This document shows, piece after piece, positions 57,188 through 64,000 of a stretch of DNA of 64,000 bases. Every line of letters begins with the position of its first letter. Within the stretch, counting starts at the first letter, position 1. The stretch lies in contig CACFTE010000005.1 of assembly GCA_902569105.1 (NCBI GenBank), forward strand, positions 1-64,000. Direction: 5' to 3'. The notes below the pieces were generated by a model. It made no database searches, was not told the DNA's origin, and saw nothing but the letters and a program-made list of their open reading frames with translations. A program made the translations under genes and the position numbers. The stretch is from an uncultured Pelagibacteraceae bacterium. Lineage in GTDB: Bacteria > Pseudomonadota > Alphaproteobacteria > Pelagibacterales > Pelagibacteraceae.

Positions 57188-58621
57188 TTAGCTCCAACCA
57201 CCAACAGATTTAACTTCTAGAAATTCTATTAAACCTTCTTTACCTGCTTCCCTTCCTATTCCAGAATGTTTGTAACCACCAAACGGTGCATCGACAGCAA
57301 TACCTGCTCCATTAACATCAACCATTCCTGATCTCAACTTTCTAGCAACTCTTTGAACTTTTTCCCCATCTTGAGTTTGTATATAGTTTGTTAATCCATA
57401 ATCAGTATCATTTGCTATTTTGATTGCTTCTTCCTCTGTATCAAAAGGTATAACTGATAAAACTGGACCAAAAATTTCTGTTCTAGCAATATTCATACTA
57501 TTGTTAACGTCTGCAAATACTGTTGGTTTTACATAGTAACCATCTTTTAAACCATCAGGTTTTCCTGGACCTCCTGAAACTAGTTTGGCACCTTCATCAA
57601 TCCCTTTTTGAATTAGTCCCTGAATTTTGTTGAATTGAGTTTCAGAAATGACCGGTCCTATGTGCTCTCCTTCTTTATTTGGATCATCAACCTTAAAATC
57701 ATCAGCATATTTTTTTAATCTTTGAACAGCCTCATCATACATAGATTTTTCCACCAACATTCTAGTTGGAGCGTTACATGATTGACCAGAATTTCTAAAA
57801 CATCTTAAAGCACCTCTTTCAATAGCCTCTGGATCTGCATCTTTAAATATTATGTTTGCCCCTTTTCCACCTAACTCTAAGCTTACACGCTTAAAGTCCT
57901 TTGCAGCATTTTGAGATATTAAAGCTCCTGCTCTTGTTGATCCAGTAAATGAAATCATATTTACATCAGGATGACTAGTCAGAGCATCACCAGTAATAGC
58001 TCCATCTCCATTTACCAAATTAAAAACGCCCTTTGGAAATCCCGCTTCATCAATTAATTCTGCAATAATAATTGCTGATAGTGGTGCAAGTTCTGAAGGC
58101 TTTAAAACCATTGTGCATCCAGCTGCAAGTGCTGGGATAACTTTTAAACAGACTTGATTTATAGGCCAATTCCACGGAGTTATTAAAGCGCAAACACCTT
58201 TTGGCTCATATAAAATTCTTTGATTTTTTGCATGATCTCCTAATCCTTTTTCAAATTCAAAATCTTTTAGATATCTAATAAACGATTTAATATGACTTGC
58301 TCCAGTTCCAGTTTGGAGTTTTGTTGAAAAATCTTTCGGTGCCCCCATTTCTAAAGTTATTGCCTCTGAAATATCATTCCATCTTTTTTTATATAATACA
58401 TAAAGTTTTTCTAATAGCTCAATTCTCTCTTCCTTAGTTGAAAAACCCCAACTATTAAATGCTTCTTTCGAAGCAACAACAGCATCATGAATATCTTCTT
58501 TTCCGCCTAAAGAAATTACCGCACATGCTTTTTCTGTTGCAGGATTTATGACTTCAATATTTTGTTTATTTTTTGGTGCTACCCAGGCACCATTAATATA
58601 AAAATTTTTCTTTTCTAACAT
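57188..58621 (-). CDS. Aldehyde dehydrogenase family
   Basis: ITPWNWPINQVCLKVIPALAAGCTMVLKPSE; FTGSTRAGALI; LELGGKGANII; NSGQSCNAPTRML. Confidence 0.95.
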   Translation of the reverse strand: MLEKKNFYINGAWVAPKNKQNIEVINPATEKACAVISLGGKEDIHDAVVASKEAFNSWGFSTKEERIELLEKLYVLYKKRWNDISEAITLEMGAPKDFSTKLQTGTGASHIKSFIRYLKDFEFEKGLGDHAKNQRILYEPKGVCALITPWNWPINQVCLKVIPALAAGCTMVLKPSELAPLSAIIIAELIDEAGFPKGVFNLVNGDGAITGDALTSHPDVNMISFTGSTRAGALISQNAAKDFKRVSLELGGKGANIIFKDADPEAIERGALRCFRNSGQSCNAPTRMLVEKSMYDEAVQRLKKYADDFKVDDPNKEGEHIGPVISETQFNKIQGLIQKGIDEGAKLVSGGPGKPDGLKDGYYVKPTVFADVNNSMNIARTEIFGPVLSVIPFDTEEEAIKIANDTDYGLTNYIQTQDGEKVQRVARKLRSGMVDVNGAGIAVDAPFGGYKHSGIGREAGKEGLIEFLEVKSVGGWS

Positions 58622-58641
58622 ATTTAAAAATTATCCTTTCT

Positions 58642-59601
58642 TTATTTTTTTGCAAATAAATTTGTTAATTCATATACTATAGTTGCTGCTGCTAATGACG
58701 TAACCTCAGCATGATCATATGCTGGAGCTACCTCAACTACATCTGCTGAAATTAAATTCATACCTGAAAGACCTCTTATAACATTTACAATTTCTCTTGT
58801 AGTCATTCCAGCAATTTCAGGGGTACCAGTTCCAGGTGCAAAAGCTGGATCTAAAACATCTATATCTATTGATAAATATAAAGCATTATTACCTACTCTT
58901 TTTTTAATTCTATCAACTATTTTATCAATACCTTCAATTTGAAAATCATCACAATGAATAATTTTAAATCCAAAACTTTCGTCATTTTTAATATCGTTTC
59001 TACTATAAAGTGGACCTCTTATTCCAACATGCATTGAGGCATCATCTAAAAATAATCTTTCCTCTCTTGCTCTTCTGAATGGGGTTCCATGAGTATAAGG
59101 CGCTCCAAAATAAGTATCCCAAGTATCTAAATGTGCATCGAAATGAACTAAGGCTACTGGACCTTTGTTAATTTTATTAATTGCTCTTAAAAGTGGAAAT
59201 GCAATCGTGTGATCTCCACCCATACTGATTATTCCTCCAGTTTTTTGTAAAAGATCATAAGCACCATCCTCTATTTGTTTTATTGCTTCATCAATATTGA
59301 ATGGATTACATGTGATGTCACCCGCATCTGCAACTTGTTGAACTTTAAATGGCTCAACATCATAATTTGGATGATAATTGGTCCTTAAATGTCTTGATGC
59401 TTGTCTTATACTTTGGGGACCAAATCTTGCACCAGGTCTATAACTTGTACCAGCATCAAATGGTATCCCAACAATAGCTACATCACAACTTTCAACATCT
59501 CTAAGTTCCGGCAACCTAGCAAATGTTGATGGCCCAGCAAATCTTGGGACTTTTGTTCCACTTACTGGCTGGATTGGATTTTTATTTTTTTCTTTTTTCA
59601 T
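58642..59601 (-). CDS. Ureohydrolase (agmatinase/guanidinobutyrase-like)
   Basis: SMGGDHTIAFPLL, VHFDAHLDTWD, SIDIDVLDPAFAPGTGTPEIAGMT metal-binding motifs. Confidence 0.9.
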   Translation of the reverse strand: MKKEKNKNPIQPVSGTKVPRFAGPSTFARLPELRDVESCDVAIVGIPFDAGTSYRPGARFGPQSIRQASRHLRTNYHPNYDVEPFKVQQVADAGDITCNPFNIDEAIKQIEDGAYDLLQKTGGIISMGGDHTIAFPLLRAINKINKGPVALVHFDAHLDTWDTYFGAPYTHGTPFRRAREERLFLDDASMHVGIRGPLYSRNDIKNDESFGFKIIHCDDFQIEGIDKIVDRIKKRVGNNALYLSIDIDVLDPAFAPGTGTPEIAGMTTREIVNVIRGLSGMNLISADVVEVAPAYDHAEVTSLAAATIVYELTNLFAKK

Positions 59602-59653
59602 TTTTATAAATGTAAGTTAATATAATCTTATACAATTCGTCTATAACTTTTTA

Positions 59654-60385
59654 ATGAGAATATTATTAATTTTAATTTCAATTGCCTTTATTACAGCTGT
59701 TAAAGCTGATGAAATATATAATTTAATTAAAATACCTAATTTGGATATATATAAAATCGACACAAAAAATAAAATTAGATATTTAAATACAAGTAATGAT
59801 TTTAGAATTGGTTTAGAGAAAAATATAACTTGCGCCAGAACTGACTCGAAAAACCTTAGTAATAAGTTTTTGATAATAGAAAAAAACTTAAATAGTTACA
59901 GCCCTAGTTTTTTAAAAAAAAACAATATTAGATATTTAGTAATGTGTGAAAATTTATTTATTTCTAATATAAACACAGGTGGAATACCTGATACTAAGAA
60001 AAGAACACTTATTATTGATATTAATTTTAATCCAAAATATTTTCAAAGAATGATACATCATGAAATTTTTCATATGATACAAAAAAGTAATTCTAAATAT
60101 TTTGACGAGGAAAAATGGGTTTCATTAAATACAGTAGACTTTGAATATGCGAAATGTTCTACTTGTTCAGATCGTTTAAATTTAGATCTTTATAAAAATA
60201 CAGAAGGTTTTTTGACAGAGTACTCTAAATCAATTCCATCTGAGGATATGGCTGAAGTATTTTCATTTTTAATGACGGATAAAGCTAAGGTTGAGGATAA
60301 ATCGGACAATGATATAATTTTAAAAAATAAGATAAATTTTATTAAATCTAGCTTATCAAAAATAGATAGTTCATTTAAATTTTAA
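59654..60385 (+). CDS. Putative exported zinc metallopeptidase
   Basis: Signal peptide MRILLILISIAFITAVKA; HEIFHM motif (HExxH). Confidence 0.65.
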   Translation: MRILLILISIAFITAVKADEIYNLIKIPNLDIYKIDTKNKIRYLNTSNDFRIGLEKNITCARTDSKNLSNKFLIIEKNLNSYSPSFLKKNNIRYLVMCENLFISNINTGGIPDTKKRTLIIDINFNPKYFQRMIHHEIFHMIQKSNSKYFDEEKWVSLNTVDFEYAKCSTCSDRLNLDLYKNTEGFLTEYSKSIPSEDMAEVFSFLMTDKAKVEDKSDNDIILKNKINFIKSSLSKIDSSFKF

Positions 60386-61029
60386 TGATTAACAAAGTTA
60401 AGGCCTCACTTTCTGAAAAAATATTACTTATTTTTCTTGTTTTGCTATTTCTGATCACTTTTGGTTCATATTTTTTATTGAAAGATAAATGTTTATTTGT
60501 AAAAAAAATTAATCTGAATGAAGTCAATTTTACAAATAAAGAAAATATTGTTGTTATGAATATAGAATGTGGAAATGTTATAATAGAGTTAGATCCTGCT
60601 ATCTCTCCAAACTCAGTGGAACGTTTTAAATTATTAATAAAAAATGGATCCTATGATGGCTCAACATTTTATAGAGTTATTAAAAATACTTTGATTCAAG
60701 CAGGTGATTTAGAGTACGGTAATATTGATGATATTAACTATACAAAAATAGGAACAGGTAAATCAGGTCTGGGATTATTGAAATCTGAACTTAGCGATGA
60801 ATTTGAATTTAAAAAAGGTAGTGTGGCGTTTGCAAGAAAAGATAATTTTGATACAGAAGACAGTGAATTTTTTATTACTTTGAAAGATATTCCTATATAT
60901 CAAGGAGAATATACACCGTTAGGTAAAGTTATTTATGGATTGGACGCTTTAGAAAAGATTAAATCAGGAAATAAATCAGCATATGTTTTAAGGCCTGACT
61001 ATATAAATTATTTTAAATTGATAGACTAA
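60385..61029 (+). CDS. Cyclophilin-type peptidyl-prolyl cis-trans isomerase, membrane anchored
   Basis: N-terminal TM; GNVIIELDPAISPNSVERFKLLIKNGSYDGSTFYRVI, SVAFARKDNFDTEDSEFFITL. Confidence 0.88.
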   Translation: MINKVKASLSEKILLIFLVLLFLITFGSYFLLKDKCLFVKKINLNEVNFTNKENIVVMNIECGNVIIELDPAISPNSVERFKLLIKNGSYDGSTFYRVIKNTLIQAGDLEYGNIDDINYTKIGTGKSGLGLLKSELSDEFEFKKGSVAFARKDNFDTEDSEFFITLKDIPIYQGEYTPLGKVIYGLDALEKIKSGNKSAYVLRPDYINYFKLID

Positions 61030-63248
61030 TTTACTAATGGTTTTCCAGTAGTTAATGTATGTTTAATTCTTTCTTGAGTTTTTTTATTTTCAATTAATCT
61101 CATAAAAGCATCTAATTCTAATTTAAAAAATTCATCCTCTGAAATTGTTTTATCTAAAGTTGTATCTCCACCACTCAAAACATTTGCTAGCTCCATTCCA
61201 ACAACCATACCATGATCTAAAATAACTTTTTCGTTGTATAATTTTTCTAATACTTTAATCATTTTTTCCTTCAAAGGTTTTCCTGAGAGTTTAAACTTAC
61301 ATTCAGCTGGAGGTGTGAAATTTTTATTTTCATCTAATAGATTTTTTGATGCTGAAAATAAACTATTTCTATTCATAATTTTTTTGTCCTCAGGCTTTAA
61401 ATATTTTAATGGTTCAGCTTCAACTGGTGAAGTTGCAGTCCTAGCATAACCAATAATATCGAATACTTTTAAAGGGGCATAATCTGGATCTTTTTTTGCC
61501 TCGTCTGTTTGTGACCAACGCCACAACATTTCTTTACAACCCCCTCCTGCAGGAATTAAACCTACGATGGTTTCAACTAATCCAATTACTATATTTGTAT
61601 GTGATGCAACAAAATTACTTTGAACCAATACCTCAAAACCTCCACCCAAAGTTAAACCTGATGGGGCTGATACAACAGGATATTTTGAATATTTTAGTTC
61701 TTTACAAGTATCTTGAAAATATTTAATAAATTTTTCTACAGATTTTAAATCTCTGTTATCTACAAAATTCATTGTATAAGTTAAATTTACACCAGCAGAA
61801 AATTGCATACTTTCATTCATAATTATTAAAGGTTTATCTGTTGCTGCCTTTAGAGCATCCATCGAGTCATAATCGAGAGCATTGGCTTTGGTTGTAAATT
61901 CAACAATATTAAAATCTTTAAACCTGTGTGTTATAGCTGATTTATTTTTTTCTGACTTAAGAGCACTGGGTTTAATTTTTCCAAGTGTTTCGATATTTGT
62001 ATAAAGCTGTCTTTCACCATAAAAATTTTCATTTTTAGATTTTGATAAATCTTCAAGAAATTTATTTCCTTTAAATTCATCTACTCTTTCAAAAAAATTT
62101 TTTACACCTATTTCTTTTAACATTTCAAATGGACCCATTGCCCAATTGAAACCAAGTCTCATTGCTTCATCAATATCATTAAATTTATCTGTTATTCCCG
62201 GAACTAATGAAGATGCGTATTTTATTATTTTAGAGATCACTGACCATGCATAATCTCCATACTTATCTTTTCGACTTATCAAGTTATTGATATCTGTAAT
62301 TTCAATTTTAAGATCAATTTTTTTTGATGGTGAATACTCACCACTATCTAAATTTATTGCCTCTAAAATCTTTTGATTATTTTCTTTATTCATCCGATAA
62401 AATCCACCTTTACCTTTTCTTCCAGTATAACCGTTCTCAATTAATTTATTTATTAGTGGAATATTTTTTGCAACTGGTTGGAAAGGATCGTTTTCAGGAA
62501 GTTCTTTAATAAAACTTTTCAGTACATCTGCCATTAGATCAATTCCAATCAAATCATAGAGGCCGAAAACACCTGTTTTTGGGACTCCCATTGGTCTACC
62601 AAATACTGCATCGGCTTCCTCTATAGATAATTTCATTTTAAATGCTTCAGTCATTGCGACTTGCATCGCATATACGCCAATTCTATTTCCTAAAAATCCT
62701 GGTGTATCATTACAAACTATAGCTCCTTTACCAAGCTCCTCCTCGCAAAAATTTTTAAGTGAATTAATTTTATTAAGATCATTATTTTCATTTTTTACAA
62801 TTTCCAACAAACCCATATATCTAACTGGGTTAAAGAAATGAGTAATACAAAAATCTTTCTTTTCTTTATCAGTTAATTTTTCAGATAAAACTTTAATAGG
62901 AATAGAAGAAGTATTAGATGAAACGATCGCACCATCTTTTCTATTTTTAAAAATTTTTTCATAAATATTATGTTTAATATCAATCCTTTCAACAACCGCC
63001 TCGACTATCCAATCCGCTTCTTTAACAACATCAAAGTTATCATTAATGTTACCAACTTTGATATTATCTATTTTTGATTTATCTATTAAAAGAGGCGGTC
63101 TTGATTTATAAATCCTATCTCTAGCTTTTTCACTTATTTCAGTTTTAAGATCTAAAAGTGTAACTGGGACATTTGCGTTGCACAAATGAGCAGCTATACC
63201 ACTTCCCATTGTACCCGATCCAATAATTACTACTTTTTTTATATCCAT
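61026..63248 (-). CDS. Bifunctional 3-hydroxyacyl-CoA dehydrogenase/enoyl-CoA hydratase family
   Basis: 740 aa; VVIIGSGTMGSGIAAHLCNANVPVTLLDL, THFFNPVRYMGLLEIV, C-terminal crotonase-like APSGLTLGGGFEVLVQSN. Confidence 0.92.
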   Translation of the reverse strand: MDIKKVVIIGSGTMGSGIAAHLCNANVPVTLLDLKTEISEKARDRIYKSRPPLLIDKSKIDNIKVGNINDNFDVVKEADWIVEAVVERIDIKHNIYEKIFKNRKDGAIVSSNTSSIPIKVLSEKLTDKEKKDFCITHFFNPVRYMGLLEIVKNENNDLNKINSLKNFCEEELGKGAIVCNDTPGFLGNRIGVYAMQVAMTEAFKMKLSIEEADAVFGRPMGVPKTGVFGLYDLIGIDLMADVLKSFIKELPENDPFQPVAKNIPLINKLIENGYTGRKGKGGFYRMNKENNQKILEAINLDSGEYSPSKKIDLKIEITDINNLISRKDKYGDYAWSVISKIIKYASSLVPGITDKFNDIDEAMRLGFNWAMGPFEMLKEIGVKNFFERVDEFKGNKFLEDLSKSKNENFYGERQLYTNIETLGKIKPSALKSEKNKSAITHRFKDFNIVEFTTKANALDYDSMDALKAATDKPLIIMNESMQFSAGVNLTYTMNFVDNRDLKSVEKFIKYFQDTCKELKYSKYPVVSAPSGLTLGGGFEVLVQSNFVASHTNIVIGLVETIVGLIPAGGGCKEMLWRWSQTDEAKKDPDYAPLKVFDIIGYARTATSPVEAEPLKYLKPEDKKIMNRNSLFSASKNLLDENKNFTPPAECKFKLSGKPLKEKMIKVLEKLYNEKVILDHGMVVGMELANVLSGGDTTLDKTISEDEFFKLELDAFMRLIENKKTQERIKHTLTTGKPLVN

Positions 63249-63285
63249 TTTAAGATTGTATATATCAATAGACTATTTAGGTAAA

Positions 63286-64000
63286 TTATCTATTTATTCC
63301 TCTTAACCTCTCAGATCTTCTTCTAAGAAGCTCGGCACTCACCAGAATTAAAACTGACAAAACAATTAAACAAGTCGCGACTGCTAAGATTGTTGGGCTT
63401 AGCTGTTCTCTTAAACCTGTCCACATTTGAATTGGAATTGTTGTATTATCTAATCCTGCTAAAAATAGGACAACTACAACCTCATCAAAAGATGTAACAA
63501 AAGCGAATAATCCACCTGATATGACGCCAGGTAAAATTAATGGAAGTGTGATTTTCATAAAAGTATTAATTGGATTACTGCCTAAACTTGCTGCAGCTCT
63601 CGTTACACTATGGTCAAATCCAGATAGCGTTGCTGTAACTGTTATTACTACAAACGGTGTGCCTAAAATAATATGTGCTATTACAATTCCAAGATGTGTT
63701 GCTGCTAATCCAACCTTTGCTATAAAGAAAAAGATTGCTACACCTGAAATAATTAATGGAACTATCATTGGTGATATTAACGTGGCCATGATTAATCCTT
63801 TGTAAGGCATATGCCTACTACTTAAACCTAATGCAGCAACAGTTCCTAAAATTACTGATCCAAGAGTTGCAAAAATTGCAATTATAAAACTATTTTTTGC
63901 CGCAAGTCCCCATGGGTTTTTTGTCCCATAAATCATATCCTCATACCATCTTAATGAAAAAGCATCTGGATCTAGTCTTTTCATCCCTTCTGAGAATACT
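63286..64000 (-). CDS. ABC transporter permease, PotC-like (spermidine/putrescine type), 5' end truncated by window edge
   Basis: Permease motif TRAAASLGSNPINTFMKITLPLILPGVISGGLFAFVTSFDEVVV; reading frame stays open upstream of 63984 to the window end. Confidence 0.85.
   Translation of the reverse strand, partial: VFSEGMKRLDPDAFSLRWYEDMIYGTKNPWGLAAKNSFIIAIFATLGSVILGTVAALGLSSRHMPYKGLIMATLISPMIVPLIISGVAIFFFIAKVGLAATHLGIVIAHIILGTPFVVITVTATLSGFDHSVTRAAASLGSNPINTFMKITLPLILPGVISGGLFAFVTSFDEVVVVLFLAGLDNTTIPIQMWTGLREQLSPTILAVATCLIVLSVLILVSAELLRRRSERLRGINR

Noticed and set aside
1-64000. Search by eye for tRNA, rRNA, tmRNA, integrase or transposase genes
   Set aside because: None recognised; intergenic spaces are too short or lack tRNA-like T-loop/acceptor patterns. 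A tRNAscan/Infernal run would be decisive.

Overview
AT-rich bacterial window that looks like a streamlined marine alphaproteobacterium of the SAR11/Pelagibacter type. This is judged from protein content, tight gene spacing and base composition; no database search was run. It is gene-dense. I recognised no rRNA, tRNA, CRISPR array, transposon or prophage. The dominant theme is catabolism of methylated amines and methylated osmolytes. Recognisable parts are: a betaine-homocysteine methyltransferase-like gene and a dimethylglycine/sarcosine dehydrogenase-like gene; a betaine-type SBP/permease pair followed by a truncated MTHFR-like protein and a GcvT-fold protein; a heterotetrameric sarcosine oxidase-like operon next to formate-THF ligase; trimethylamine monooxygenase (tmm); a TMAO-type ABC transporter (tmoX/V/W); a DUF1989+GcvT TMAO demethylase (tdm); a MarR-like regulator; an FAD oxidoreductase; gmaS-mgsABC; an ammonium transporter; and a second glutamine synthetase-like gene. 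The rest is mostly housekeeping (purEK, gpsA/glpK, acnA, bamB/yfgM-like, argE) plus a possible guanidino/polyamine cluster. The most interesting unexplained items are (i) the MTHFR-like/GcvT-like pair behind a betaine-type importer that lacks an ATPase, (ii) a dipeptidase + 552-aa + DUF3726-like + CxxC microprotein operon, (iii) single-TM microproteins beside an Amt with no adjacent PII gene, and (iv) several strong hairpins or inverted repeats in otherwise minimal intergenic regions.
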